The notes beneath the pieces are model-generated. The model was not told the DNA's origin. It worked only from the letters and a program-made list of their open reading frames with translations, and searched no databases. Shown in pieces: positions 17,678 through 26,912 of a DNA stretch of 64,000 nucleotides (position 1 is its first letter; the number at the start of each line of letters is the position of its first letter). The position numbers and the translations under genes are program-made. The stretch is from DATGUP01 sp035301265. Lineage in GTDB: Bacteria > Bacillota > Bacilli > Bacillales > Amphibacillaceae. The DNA is taken from the NCBI GenBank assembly GCA_035301265.1, contig DATGUP010000011.1, positions 7,572 to 71,571 on the forward strand, read 5' to 3'.

Positions 17678-19048
17678 TTACTGCATAGCTGGTCGTAGTT
17701 TATCGCTTACTTCCTCAACGTTCTGTTGCCATTCTTCATAAGAAACTTTGCCTTCCATCACACTATCGATTGTGGCGTATAGTTCATCACCGATATCCGC
17801 CCCAGGAACCGGATCCGTTGAAGCAAAAGAGCCCATGGCTGGCAAGACATCATCTTCTTCATAGATGCTGTAGTACACTTGTTTCTCCTCATCGAGCTTA
17901 TCTACAATACCGTCAATCGGTTGGACGGCGCCAGCTTCTAAGAAAGTCTCCGCCGCTTCATCGGAATACATATAAGTGATAAATTCTTTAGCTGCTTCTT
18001 TGTTTTCAGCTTCTTTTGGTATCCAGATTTGTTCAAAAAATGTAAAAGTATACCGATCGCCCTCATCTCCGTCATCGTCATCGAAAGCCGGAATAGCCGT
18101 CATACCCCATTCAAAACCATCCGCACGAGGGGCTTCGGCCATTTCATCAATCACCCAAGTGCCGTTTGGCATGAACAACGCTTCATTATCCAGCACGAGT
18201 TGTTGATTTTTCATAAAATCGTTCGGATTGGCATTCGCTACCGTATTCGGGTGTGTGTAGTCGGCTAACTTTTCGATCGTCTCAAATACTTTTGTTGCTT
18301 CCTCTGACTTCCAAATGCCTTCCTCATACGTCATAGCGGCATGGAAAAAGTCAGGCCCACCGGATGCATACAACATCGAACCGATCATCGTATCAAAATA
18401 CCCGGAATCCGGATATGTGAATAGAGAAATCCCTTCTTCAGCTGCTTTATCACCAAGCTCCCACATTTCCTCCCATGTTTCTGGAATGTCCCAACCTTTT
18501 TCAGCAAACAAACCGGCATTGTAAAACAGACCAGTCGGGCTATAGAACATAGGTGCCATATACATCTCACCATCGCCGTACGGATTGGTTGCTAGCGTAT
18601 CCGTAAAACCGTCCAATATTTTTTCGCCAACCGTTACATCTTCGCCATAAACTTCCATATCAAGAATGTCAGAAATGTTTTCCAGCCCGTTTTCCTTGAT
18701 CATCGTTTCTGTCAGCGCCTCATCTCTGTCAGTTGCAAGCAAAAATACATCAGGATAATTCCCCGCTTGCATTTCCGGACGGATGACTTCTTCTATGTTT
18801 TTAGCAATCGTTAGATCGATTGTAACGTTTTCATTCAGAGCTTCATAGTTTTCAATGATTTGTTCCCAACCTTCTTTCCCGTAAGCCGATTCTAACGCAG
18901 CGAGGTGTAATGTCACCTCTTCATCATCAGCTGCATCCTGATCGCTTGCACCGTCTGTTCCAGAAGCGTCTTTATCATCATCACATGCGGCTAACCCAAT
19001 CGCTAAAAACAGCCATGCGAACATCAAGAAAAAATGTTTGAATTTCAC
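17678..19048 (-). CDS. ABC sugar-binding lipoprotein of the GH112 operon
   Basis: The 456-residue extracellular solute-binding protein has a signal peptide ending in the lipobox AIGLAAC, a Asp-rich linker (DDDKDASGTDGASDQD), and the cluster 1 sugar-binding fold with TWEEMWELGDKAAEEGI and NGTWVIDEMAEA. It would be anchored on the outer membrane face through the lipidated Cys. The high acidic content suits a salt- or alkali-tolerant organism but is not proof. The start is GTG preceded by GGGGGG. The divergent AraC gene and a cre-like site lie just upstream. Galacto-N-biose or lacto-N-biose is the inferred ligand. Confidence 0.9.
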   Translation of the reverse strand: MKFKHFFLMFAWLFLAIGLAACDDDKDASGTDGASDQDAADDEEVTLHLAALESAYGKEGWEQIIENYEALNENVTIDLTIAKNIEEVIRPEMQAGNYPDVFLLATDRDEALTETMIKENGLENISDILDMEVYGEDVTVGEKILDGFTDTLATNPYGDGEMYMAPMFYSPTGLFYNAGLFAEKGWDIPETWEEMWELGDKAAEEGISLFTYPDSGYFDTMIGSMLYASGGPDFFHAAMTYEEGIWKSEEATKVFETIEKLADYTHPNTVANANPNDFMKNQQLVLDNEALFMPNGTWVIDEMAEAPRADGFEWGMTAIPAFDDDDGDEGDRYTFTFFEQIWIPKEAENKEAAKEFITYMYSDEAAETFLEAGAVQPIDGIVDKLDEEKQVYYSIYEEDDVLPAMGSFASTDPVPGADIGDELYATIDSVMEGKVSYEEWQQNVEEVSDKLRPAMQ

Positions 19049-19249
19049 CTTATATCCCCCCCAGGAATGTTTGCTTAATTTTAGCGTACGATTTATAAAG
19101 CGCTTTCACAAGCGATAAATTGGTCATTTTTTTAGCTTTATTGCTTTAAATCGCTTACAATATCTCTATACACGATAAAAAGCTACGTCTTTTTCCTATA
19201 AAAATTTCACATTTTAGTTTTATTGCTTTTTTAAAAGGGGTGTTACACT
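19049..19249. promoter_or_regulatory. Divergent control region with 17-base direct repeats and cre-like site
   Basis: Two copies of TTTAGYTTTATTGCTTT (19131-19147 and 19213-19229, one mismatch) lie in the same orientation 82 bases apart, a layout suited to AraC-family binding. A cre-like palindrome with two mismatches, ATAAAGCGCTTTCA, is at 19095-19108 close to the lipoprotein gene. Additional AAGCGATAAA / TTTAAATCGCTT half-sites flank the first repeat. The regulator of both units is inferred to be the AraC protein at 19250. Confidence 0.55.
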
Positions 19250-20119
19250 GTGTCGCATGCCATGTATAAAATGGCCGATGTTCCACCTAAAACGATGCCT
19301 TTCAAACTGTTATACATCACACATTCCGAATACGATAAAGGGTGGCATAGCACATTACATACACACCATTTCACTGAGCTGTTTTACATCGTTAAAGGCA
19401 AAGGGGCGTTCGTTTTGCCGACACACGAAGTCCCTGTTAAAGAAAACGATCTTGTCATTATTAATCCGCATACGATGCATACGGAAAAGTCGAATGAAAA
19501 AGATTCATTGGAATATATTGCCTTAGGAATTGAAGGCATCGCGTTTACTTTACCTGATGAAAAAGAATCGATCATCGGTTTGTACACATATCAAGGCGAG
19601 CGTGAAGAGATTTTATTTTATTTACACACATTGTTACGCGAAGTCCAATCGGGGGCTGACGATTACGACATCGTTTGTCAGAACATTATTGAAATTCTCA
19701 TCGTTAAACTTCAACGTGCTAAACAGTTCACGATTGAACGACACGAGCCGAAAAATTTAACCCCACCCGTCGCTTTAGTCAAACATTATATTGAACATAA
19801 ATACCGCACGCCGATCAACCTTGACTTATTGGCGGAAGTCGGTAATATCAATAAATATTATTTAGCCCATCGCTTCAAAAAAGAAATCGGTCTTTCGCCG
19901 ATTGAATATTTAATTCAAGTGCGCATCAAACAAGCGCAAACGCATCTGGAAACAACCGATTACACGATTGGTGAAATCGCTCGTTTTAACGGATTTTCCT
20001 CACAATCGTTTTTCTCGCAAGCTTTTAAGCGCGAAACGAACGAGACTCCTTCCCAATACCGTAAAAGATGCCGAAAACAAGCGACTGTCATCAATGTAGA
20101 AACGATTCCAAAATCATGA
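19250..20119 (+). CDS. AraC family transcriptional regulator
   Basis: The 289-residue regulator has an N-terminal cupin-like effector domain (HSTLHTHHFTELFYIVKGKGAFVL, residues 33-56) and two C-terminal helix-turn-helix units (DLLAEVGNINKYYLAHRFKKEIG and IGEIARFNGFSSQSFFSQAFKRE, residues about 199-266). It reads divergently from the GH112 transport operon and immediately precedes galK, so it probably activates import and catabolism when the sugar is present. GTG at 19250 follows AGGGGTG; an ATG three codons later is possible. Direct repeats upstream are candidate binding sites. Confidence 0.9.
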   Translation: MSHAMYKMADVPPKTMPFKLLYITHSEYDKGWHSTLHTHHFTELFYIVKGKGAFVLPTHEVPVKENDLVIINPHTMHTEKSNEKDSLEYIALGIEGIAFTLPDEKESIIGLYTYQGEREEILFYLHTLLREVQSGADDYDIVCQNIIEILIVKLQRAKQFTIERHEPKNLTPPVALVKHYIEHKYRTPINLDLLAEVGNINKYYLAHRFKKEIGLSPIEYLIQVRIKQAQTHLETTDYTIGEIARFNGFSSQSFFSQAFKRETNETPSQYRKRCRKQATVINVETIPKS

Positions 20120-20132
20120 CGATTCTCATGTA

Positions 20133-20161
20133 TTGACCCGCATCTCCCTTCGTGATACGAT
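20133..20161 (+). promoter_or_regulatory. Predicted SigA promoter of galK
   Basis: TTGACC (20133-20138) and TACGAT (20156-20161) are 17 bases apart, in the gap between the AraC gene and galK. The start point would fall inside the AT-rich operator motif at 20163-20185. Confidence 0.5.
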
Positions 20162-20162
20162 A

Positions 20163-20185
20163 AACTTAGTTAAATTAATTAATTA
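20163..20185 (+). promoter_or_regulatory. Predicted ROK-repressor operator at galK
   Basis: The core TTAGTTAAATTAATTAAT matches, with two differences over 23 bases of surrounding sequence, the motif in front of the ROK repressor gene at 26890-26912. Position just past the galK -10 element suits repression. Confidence 0.6.
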
Positions 20186-20229
20186 TGTTTGTAACCGCTT
20201 GATGTTTATAAACATGATGGAGGTTTACA

Positions 20230-21411
20230 ATGGATATAACAAAGCTAACGGAACAATTTTATTCGATTTTTCAAACCGATGTAACACCGCGTTCATTCTT
20301 TGCGCCTGGTCGCATCAACTTGATCGGTGAACATACCGACTATAACGGCGGGCATGTGTTTCCAGCCGCCATTTCGTTTGGGACGTATGCCATCGCCCGC
20401 AAGCGAACCGATGAAACATTGCGCTTCTACTCGATGAATTTTCCGGAAAAGGGCATCATTGAATGTAACGTAAACAATTTATCATACAATGAACAAGACG
20501 GCTGGGCGAACTATCCGAAAGGTATGATCCAATATGTTAAACATGCCGGCTATGACATCAACACGGGCATGGATATTCTCTATTACGGGAACATTCCAAA
20601 CAGCGCCGGCTTATCCTCATCGGCCTCGATCGAAATGGTAACCGGTGTGATGCTTGACGGACTGTTCAATCTGGGCATCGACCGGCTGCAGTTAGTACAG
20701 CTTGGGCAAAAAGTCGAAAACGAATACATTGGAGTCAACAGCGGAATTATGGATCAGTTCGCCGTCGGCATGGGGAAAAAGAATCGCGCCATGCTGCTTG
20801 ACTGTGATACGCTCGACTACGAATACGCTCCGGTGGAACTAACAGACCATGTCATCATGATTATCCATACGAATAAAAAGCGGACATTGGCTGGATCCAA
20901 GTATAATGAGCGTCGCGCCCAGTGTGAAGCAGCACTTGCGGATCTAAAAAAGGAATTATCGATTGCCAGCCTCGGCGAACTATCAACCGAGACGTTTGAT
21001 GCGTATAAGCATGTGATCAAAGATGAGACGAATCGGAAACGAGCTAAACACGCCGTCTATGAAAACGCGCGAACGCTCGCAGCGCTGGAAAAATTACACG
21101 CCGGTGATTTACATGCATTCGGCGAATTGATGAACGCTTCACACATTTCGCTCCGGGACGATTATGAAGTCACCGGTCGTGAGCTGGATACGATCGTTGA
21201 AGCGGCGTGGGAGCAGCCCGGTGTTCTCGGAGCACGTATGACAGGAGCCGGCTTTGGCGGCTGTGCGATTGCGCTCGTTGCGAAAAATCAAATCGATGCG
21301 TTTAAAGAAAACGTCAACGCCTTATACCAACAAGCAATCGGTTATGCTGCGACATTTTATACGGCAACGATCGGCGATGGCGCCAAAGAGACCGAGCTAC
21401 CGATGGAATAA
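20230..21411 (+). CDS. galK: Galactokinase
   Basis: The 393-residue GHMP kinase phosphorylates alpha-D-galactose to galactose-1-phosphate. It has the galactokinase signature FFAPGRINLIGEHTDYNGG near residue 24, the ATP loop NSAGLSSSASIEM near 121, and the third motif MTGAGFGGCAIAL near 337. A GATGGAGG site precedes the ATG. First gene of galK-galE-galT, it takes up free galactose, while galactose-1-phosphate from the GH112 reaction enters the same pathway at galT. A promoter and a probable ROK operator lie in the 110-base leader. Confidence 0.95.
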   Translation: MDITKLTEQFYSIFQTDVTPRSFFAPGRINLIGEHTDYNGGHVFPAAISFGTYAIARKRTDETLRFYSMNFPEKGIIECNVNNLSYNEQDGWANYPKGMIQYVKHAGYDINTGMDILYYGNIPNSAGLSSSASIEMVTGVMLDGLFNLGIDRLQLVQLGQKVENEYIGVNSGIMDQFAVGMGKKNRAMLLDCDTLDYEYAPVELTDHVIMIIHTNKKRTLAGSKYNERRAQCEAALADLKKELSIASLGELSTETFDAYKHVIKDETNRKRAKHAVYENARTLAALEKLHAGDLHAFGELMNASHISLRDDYEVTGRELDTIVEAAWEQPGVLGARMTGAGFGGCAIALVAKNQIDAFKENVNALYQQAIGYAATFYTATIGDGAKETELPME

Positions 21412-21478
21412 AACATAGAAACATGCACGTTTATCGATCACCCGAGCAAGGAAATCCACGATCAAAGGAGTGCTGTTA

Positions 21479-22471
21479 ATGAAGATATTAGTTCTGGGTG
21501 GGGCCGGCTATATCGGTTCTCATGCTGTTTATCAACTTATCGAACAAAACCGGGACGTTGTGGTCATCGACAATTTACAGACCGGACATCGCGAAGCCAT
21601 ACATCCAAAAGCTACCTTTTATGAAGGGGATTTGCGCAACATCGACTTTCTCCGCGGCGTGTTCGAAAAAGAAGCGATCGATGCGGTTATTCATTTTGCC
21701 GCCAATTCGCTCGTTGGTGAATCGATGGAAAAGCCGCTTCGCTATTTTGACAACAATGTTTATGGCACACAAGTTCTACTACAAGCGATGAACGAATTTA
21801 ATGTTAAACATATCGTTTTTTCCTCTACCGCGGCCGTTTACGGGGAACCAGAACACGTGCCGATCACAGAGACGATGCCGACAAACCCGACAAGCACATA
21901 CGGGGAAACGAAGCGGACGATGGAAAAGCTCATGCACTGGAATGAAGTCGCTCACGGCATCACTTACGTTTCCCTTCGTTATTTTAACGTTGCCGGCGCA
22001 CGCACATCGGGCGAAATCGGCGAAGATCACCGACCGGAGACCCATTTAGTTCCGATTATTTTACAAACCGCTCTCGGTCAGCGTGAAGCGATCACCATTT
22101 TCGGTGCCGACTACGACACACGCGACGGCACATGTATCCGCGACTATGTGCACGTGGAAGACTTAATCCAAGCCCATATCCTTGCCCTCGATTATTTACA
22201 AAATGGAGGCAAAAGCGACATTTTCAATCTCGGCAGCAGTCAAGGTTTTTCAGTTAAAGAAATGATCGATACAGCACGGGCTGTTACAGGTGAGGCCATC
22301 CCCGCCGAAATAGGACCACGCCGGCCAGGAGACCCCGGCGTTTTAATCGCGTCCTCAGAAAAAGCACGGCGCATCCTCGGCTGGGAACCTCAACGCACGT
22401 CAGTCGAGACGATTATGCGCGATGCCTGGAACTGGCATAAGACACATCCGAACGGCTATGCGAAGGAGTGA
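21479..22471 (+). CDS. galE: UDP-glucose 4-epimerase
   Basis: The 330-residue short-chain dehydrogenase family enzyme interconverts UDP-galactose and UDP-glucose with bound NAD. The Rossmann motif [14 protein letters not shown] opens the protein, the catalytic Ser region is FSSTAAVYG and the Tyr/Lys pair is in [13 protein letters not shown] at 21479 follows AAAGGAG by eight bases. It lies 67 bases after galK and seven bases before galT. It may also interconvert UDP-GalNAc and UDP-GlcNAc, as some GalE do, but that cannot be read from the sequence. Confidence 0.95.
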   Translation: MKILVLGGAGYIGSHAVYQLIEQNRDVVVIDNLQTGHREAIHPKATFYEGDLRNIDFLRGVFEKEAIDAVIHFAANSLVGESMEKPLRYFDNNVYGTQVLLQAMNEFNVKHIVFSSTAAVYGEPEHVPITETMPTNPTSTYGETKRTMEKLMHWNEVAHGITYVSLRYFNVAGARTSGEIGEDHRPETHLVPIILQTALGQREAITIFGADYDTRDGTCIRDYVHVEDLIQAHILALDYLQNGGKSDIFNLGSSQGFSVKEMIDTARAVTGEAIPAEIGPRRPGDPGVLIASSEKARRILGWEPQRTSVETIMRDAWNWHKTHPNGYAKE

Positions 22472-22477
22472 ACGAAC

Positions 22478-23959
22478 ATGAGTGTATACGAAGACTTACA
22501 AGGCTTAGTAGACAAAGCAGTGACGACCGGACTGATCGAGGCACGTGACCGCACATATGCGACCAATCGCGTCCTTTACGCGCTCGGGCTAGAGGCGCTG
22601 CCAGACGATGTAGAACAAGCGAGCGATGCGCCGATTCCCGAGCTGTTGGAACGTTTAGTTGCCGATGCCGTCGCGCGCGGTGTCATTGAAGACGTGCTTG
22701 ACGATAAAGAAATGCTTGCTGCACATATTATGGATTGCTTCGTTCCCCGGCCGTCAGCAGTGGAAGAAATCTTTTGGCGAACATACGACCATTCGCCACA
22801 AGCAGCCACCGATTATTTTTACGCCTTAAGCCAAAACAGCAACTACATTCAGACGCAGCGTATCGAAAAGAACGTTCATTTTAAAGCAGACTCCGCATAC
22901 GGAACGATGGATATTACGATCAATCTATCCAAGCCGGAAAAAGACCCAGAACAAATCCGGCGCGAACGGGAAATGACAAAAGACCTCGGCTACCCGCCAT
23001 GTGTATTATGTGCGGAAAACGAAGGCTATGCCGGAAGAACTGGACACCCAGCACGAGCTAACCACCGCATTATTCAAATAGACCTGTTGGGTGAAAACTG
23101 GTATTTCCAATATTCTCCATACGTCTATTATAACGAACACAGCATCGTCTTGTCGGAAGAACACCGGCCGATGAAAATCAATCGAGCGACGTTTGAGCGT
23201 CTCATCGCCTTCACGGAAAAGTTTCCGCATTATTTTATCGGCTCGAATGCGGATTTACCGATTGTTGGCGGCTCGATTTTAAGCCACGACCATTACCAAG
23301 CGGGTCGCTACGAATTTGCCATGACGCGCGCCAAAAACGCTTTTACGTTTACGTTAGATGGTTTTCCAGACGTTTCCGCTAATGTTTTACAGTGGCCGAT
23401 GGCAGTTATCCGGCTGCAATCAAATGATAAAGATTCGCTCATTCATGCGGCAGATCACGTATTGAAAACGTGGAAAAGCTATGATGATGAGGACGCTCAA
23501 ATCCGAGCATTTACCGGCAAAACGCCGCACAATACGGTTACACCGATCGCCCGGATACGCGATAGGCAGTATGAACTCGACCTTGTCTTACGCAACAATC
23601 GTACGAGTGACGAACATCCGCAAGGCATTTTCCATCCGCATGGAGACGTGCAGCATATTAAAAAAGAAAACATCGGCTTAATCGAAGTCATGGGGCTTGC
23701 CGTCTTACCAGCGCGGCTGAAAGGGGAACTCAATGAGATTAAGCAATTTTTACTCGGTCAAAAAAGCGCTGTCGCCCCTTATCACCAGCAATGGGCCGAT
23801 GAAATGAAAACCATCTACGGCGAGATGACCGATGCTCAAAAAGTCGATGCCATTTTGGAAAAAGAACTCGGCAAAAAATTCACCCGTGTCTTGGAAGATG
23901 CCGGCGTATTCAAGGAAAGGAAAGCTTTTGAGCGGTTTATCGCTGCATTGAATACCTGA
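22478..23959 (+). CDS. galT: UDP-glucose--hexose-1-phosphate uridylyltransferase
   Basis: The 493-residue protein belongs to the Bacillota-type GalT (about 490-510 residues), distinct from the shorter E. coli type. It transfers UMP from UDP-glucose to galactose-1-phosphate. The nucleotide-binding active site is in GGSILSHDHYQAGRYEFAM near residue 264, and PPCVLCAENEGYAGR near 169 is typical of the family. It follows galE by six bases, completing galKET. In this region it receives galactose-1-phosphate both from GalK and from the GH112 phosphorylase. Confidence 0.95.
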   Translation: MSVYEDLQGLVDKAVTTGLIEARDRTYATNRVLYALGLEALPDDVEQASDAPIPELLERLVADAVARGVIEDVLDDKEMLAAHIMDCFVPRPSAVEEIFWRTYDHSPQAATDYFYALSQNSNYIQTQRIEKNVHFKADSAYGTMDITINLSKPEKDPEQIRREREMTKDLGYPPCVLCAENEGYAGRTGHPARANHRIIQIDLLGENWYFQYSPYVYYNEHSIVLSEEHRPMKINRATFERLIAFTEKFPHYFIGSNADLPIVGGSILSHDHYQAGRYEFAMTRAKNAFTFTLDGFPDVSANVLQWPMAVIRLQSNDKDSLIHAADHVLKTWKSYDDEDAQIRAFTGKTPHNTVTPIARIRDRQYELDLVLRNNRTSDEHPQGIFHPHGDVQHIKKENIGLIEVMGLAVLPARLKGELNEIKQFLLGQKSAVAPYHQQWADEMKTIYGEMTDAQKVDAILEKELGKKFTRVLEDAGVFKERKAFERFIAALNT

Positions 23960-24200
23960 CAGTATCTTCAAGTTCAAACATCTATGAACATGACGATTCA
24001 AGCGCATCATCGCCAAACTGGAACAGGCTGCAGCAGCATTCGAAAGCGACTTCCATAAATTGAGAAGGTTTATAATTGTTTAACGACCTATTCTCCCTTT
24101 GTTGTTTTACAATGATCGATTTTTGACACGAATGCTCGTCTTTTCTCGCCCATTCGCGTGTAATAGATTCAATCGTCTTTCACATCAAGGGGAGAATATC

Positions 24201-24353
24201 TTGTCAAAACAACATTCATTACTACCGCTCAAAGTCCTTTTGTTCAGTTTTTATGTGAGAAACACGATTATTGTCGGTTATCTGCCTTTATACTTACTTA
24301 AACGGATCTACCATTTGCTTCCGTACGGAAAAGATATCCCGCCAACGTCTTAA
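24201..24353 (+). pseudogene. Truncated MFS transporter N-terminus (relic)
   Basis: A TTG with AAGGGGAG upstream opens a 50-codon frame whose first part (LSKQHSLLPLKVLLFSFYV followed by NTIIVGYLPLYLL) resembles helix 1 of MFS permeases. The frame then drifts and stops, and nothing of the other eleven helices remains before galM. It fills part of the 428-base gap between galT and galM and is best read as the deleted remnant of a sugar permease. Chance similarity cannot be excluded; the rest of the gap (23960-24200) holds nothing recognised. Confidence 0.45.
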
Positions 24354-24387
24354 ACGACCATCTTTTTTAAAGAATGGAGCTGATACG

Positions 24388-25425
24388 TTGAATATAAAGA
24401 CGGAAAGTATCAACAACCAATGCACACTCTACACCCTCAGCAACGCCAACGGGGTGAGTGTAAGCATCCTCGATTATGGCGGCATCATAACGCGGATGTT
24501 GACACCTGATAGAGACGGGAAATTGGAAAACATCGTGCTTGGCTATCAAAATATGAAAGATTATGTAGCGAATCCAAATTACTTCGGCGCTATTATCGGT
24601 CGCGTTGCCGGGCGAATCCAGAATGCGCGTTTCACACTGGACGGGAAAACGTTTGATTTGGACAAAAACGAAGGGGCGAATCACCTGCACGGTGGAACAG
24701 CTGGATTTCATCAAGTCGTCTGGGACGCAAAACCTTTGCAAACGACGACAGAAGTCGGATTGAAACTGAAACACCAGAGTCCAGACGGAGAAGGCGGCTA
24801 TCCGGGGAATGTGAATGTCACCGTGACGTATACATTAAATAACGCCAATCAACTCATCATCGATTACGAAGCACAATCCGATCAAACAACCCCGTTGACA
24901 TTGACGAATCATTCATATTTTAATCTGAGCGGCGGGCTTAGACATACCGTGCACAACCATCATGTCACAATGGATAGCAGTCGTTTCATCGAACTCGATG
25001 AATCCCTTATCCCAAGTGGACGAACGTTAAATGTGGCGGGTACCGTATTCGATTTTCGCAACGGGCGGAAACTCGCTGACGGAATGGAAGCAGGTAACGA
25101 ACAAAATGCCATTGTCGGCGGTGGGTATGATCATTATTTTGTGTTTGATCAAGAAAAACGTGAAAACATCATCGTACAGGAACATTCAAGCGGGCGCGTC
25201 ATGACGATCGAAACCGATCAACCGGGAGTGGTGATGTATACAGCAAATGGACTAGATGCCGGACTCGCCCTAGCAGAGCGTCCGTCAACAAAACACCTCG
25301 GCGTCTGCTTCGAAACACAAGCACCTCCGGCTTCATTGCATCACGACGGATTTCCAAGCATCATACTGCAAGCTGGCGAAACATACCAACAACAAACTAT
25401 ATTTACTTTCAGTGTAAACCGTTGA
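24388..25425 (+). CDS. galM: Aldose 1-epimerase (mutarotase)
   Basis: The 345-residue enzyme interconverts alpha and beta anomers of galactose or glucose, supplying the alpha form for GalK. Family landmarks are LDYGGIITRMLTPDRDGK near the N-terminus, NPNYFGAIIGRVAGRI, NEGANHLHGG with a substrate His, LTNHSYFNLSG with the catalytic His, and the C-terminal FETQAPPAS with the catalytic Glu. TTG at 24388 follows GGAG by eight bases and gives the usual mutarotase length; the open frame runs 39 codons further upstream. A strong terminator ends the gal transcription unit. Confidence 0.93.
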   Translation: MNIKTESINNQCTLYTLSNANGVSVSILDYGGIITRMLTPDRDGKLENIVLGYQNMKDYVANPNYFGAIIGRVAGRIQNARFTLDGKTFDLDKNEGANHLHGGTAGFHQVVWDAKPLQTTTEVGLKLKHQSPDGEGGYPGNVNVTVTYTLNNANQLIIDYEAQSDQTTPLTLTNHSYFNLSGGLRHTVHNHHVTMDSSRFIELDESLIPSGRTLNVAGTVFDFRNGRKLADGMEAGNEQNAIVGGGYDHYFVFDQEKRENIIVQEHSSGRVMTIETDQPGVVMYTANGLDAGLALAERPSTKHLGVCFETQAPPASLHHDGFPSIILQAGETYQQQTIFTFSVNR

Positions 25426-25434
25426 GCCTATCCC

Positions 25435-25487
25435 AAAAGGCGATTCGTGCGATTTCCCGGGAAATGACACGATTCGCCTTTTCCTAT
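25435..25487 (+). terminator. Intrinsic terminator after galM
   Basis: AAAAGGCGATTCGTG and CACGATTCGCCTTTT form a 15-base stem with one mismatch, enclosing a second small palindrome (TTTCCCGGGAAA), followed by CCTATTTTT. It closes the galKETM unit. Confidence 0.85.
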
Positions 25488-25639
25488 TTTTAGAAGTGTC
25501 TTTATCCTTATTTGAAAATTTATGGGATTACAAGAGCGTTAGTTATATTATGCAAGCGACATCATATCCAAGTTGACTCGCTGAAGCCGTCGAATAATTT
25601 TAGTGTCGAGAAACACCATATGGAAGCGAACGATGTTTA

Positions 25640-26842
25640 TCAACGCGGATCAAACAGCTCTACCAAAAGCAACGATACGGCACCGAGCAATGTCGCATCG
25701 TCACCTAATTTTGACACAACAACAGGTGTCTGCTTCGCTTCTGTTGTTAACCCGCGCGACTCGATGACCCGGCGAATCGCTGGCAAAATAAAGTCTTTTG
25801 CTTTTGTAACGCCACCGCCTAACACGATTAATTCCGGATTAATAGCATGAATCAAATTCGTTAAACCTATGCCAATAATAGTACCGGTTTCCCGTAAAAC
25901 TTCCGCTAGCTGGGTATGTCCATTCGCGGCAAGCTGATACACTTGTTCACCGGTCAATTCAGATCTTTGTCCTAAGCTATCTGTTTTATCGCTTGAATTG
26001 GCTGCATCTTTTAAGACTGCTTTAGCCCTTCTAGCAATCGCATCCCCTGTGGCAAATGTTTGTAAACAACCACGGCTTCCGCATTCGCATTGTTCACCGT
26101 TTAAGTCGATCGTCATATGACCAACCTCGCCTGCAATATCCATCGCTCCGTGATACAGCTTCCCGTCCACAACGAGACCAGCACCGACACCTCGGCCTAG
26201 ATTGACCGCTAACATACTGCTTTTTGCACCATGATCACCAAACCACGCTTCACCTAATGCCATCGCTCGCGCATCATTTTCGACTTTGACAACGACTCCA
26301 AATTCCGCCTCCAGCTCATCTTTAATCGGTATCGCCTGTAAATTCAAGTTAGGTGCAACAAGTGACATGCCGCCTTCCACATCAACAACCCCGTGCATAG
26401 CTACGCCAATACCAACGACTTTTCTAGGGTCTGAAACAGACTGTAATACAGAGCGAATGCCCTTTTTTAATAAGCTTAGAAATTGCTCACGTGTCACATC
26501 GGCAGCCATCGGCTCGGAAGTTGTACGTGCAATCATTTTTCCCGACAAGTCAGCCAAAATGCAATCGATTGTATACGGACCTGCATCCACTCCGGCGATA
26601 TAAAATGCATCATGATTGATCAAAAGCAGCGTCGGCTTCCGACCTCCTTGTGACTCACCGAGAGTGCTTTCTCTTACCATTCCTTCGTGGATCAGCTCTT
26701 TTACAATATTGCTAACAGTCGGTGGTGTCAAATTGGTTTCCTTGGCAATCTGCGCGCGGGATATCGGTTCGCTTGTTCGTATTTTGTTGAGAACAAGTGA
26801 TTTATTGACAGACTTCATCAATTGGAATGTGCCGCGTTGCAT
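25640..26842 (-). CDS. ROK family transcriptional repressor (NagC/XylR type)
   Basis: The 400-residue protein joins an N-terminal winged helix (NKIRTSEPISRAQIAKETNL, TPPTVSNIVKELIHEGMV; residues 19-56) to a ROK sugar-sensing domain with VDAGPYTIDCIL, the NDARAMALGEAWFG region and an intact zinc cluster (GEVGHM, CECGSRGCLQ). Such repressors release DNA on binding a sugar. The AT-rich motif in its own upstream region (26890-26912) recurs at the galK promoter, suggesting it controls itself and galKET. It lies between galM and a second ABC importer, which it may also regulate. GGAGG precedes the ATG. Confidence 0.9.
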   Translation of the reverse strand: MQRGTFQLMKSVNKSLVLNKIRTSEPISRAQIAKETNLTPPTVSNIVKELIHEGMVRESTLGESQGGRKPTLLLINHDAFYIAGVDAGPYTIDCILADLSGKMIARTTSEPMAADVTREQFLSLLKKGIRSVLQSVSDPRKVVGIGVAMHGVVDVEGGMSLVAPNLNLQAIPIKDELEAEFGVVVKVENDARAMALGEAWFGDHGAKSSMLAVNLGRGVGAGLVVDGKLYHGAMDIAGEVGHMTIDLNGEQCECGSRGCLQTFATGDAIARRAKAVLKDAANSSDKTDSLGQRSELTGEQVYQLAANGHTQLAEVLRETGTIIGIGLTNLIHAINPELIVLGGGVTKAKDFILPAIRRVIESRGLTTEAKQTPVVVSKLGDDATLLGAVSLLLVELFDPR

Positions 26843-26889
26843 AGTGTGACCTCCATTGCTACAACAATAAATAATACTTATTTTATTAT

Positions 26890-26912
26890 AACTTAATTAA
26901 ATTCATTAATAA
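26890..26912 (-). promoter_or_regulatory. Predicted ROK-repressor autoregulatory operator
   Basis: The plus-strand core TTAATTAAATTCATTAAT is the second copy of the motif found at galK (20163-20185). On the minus strand a TATAAT (plus-strand 26884-26889) sits immediately next to it, so binding would interfere with transcription of the repressor gene. Confidence 0.55.
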
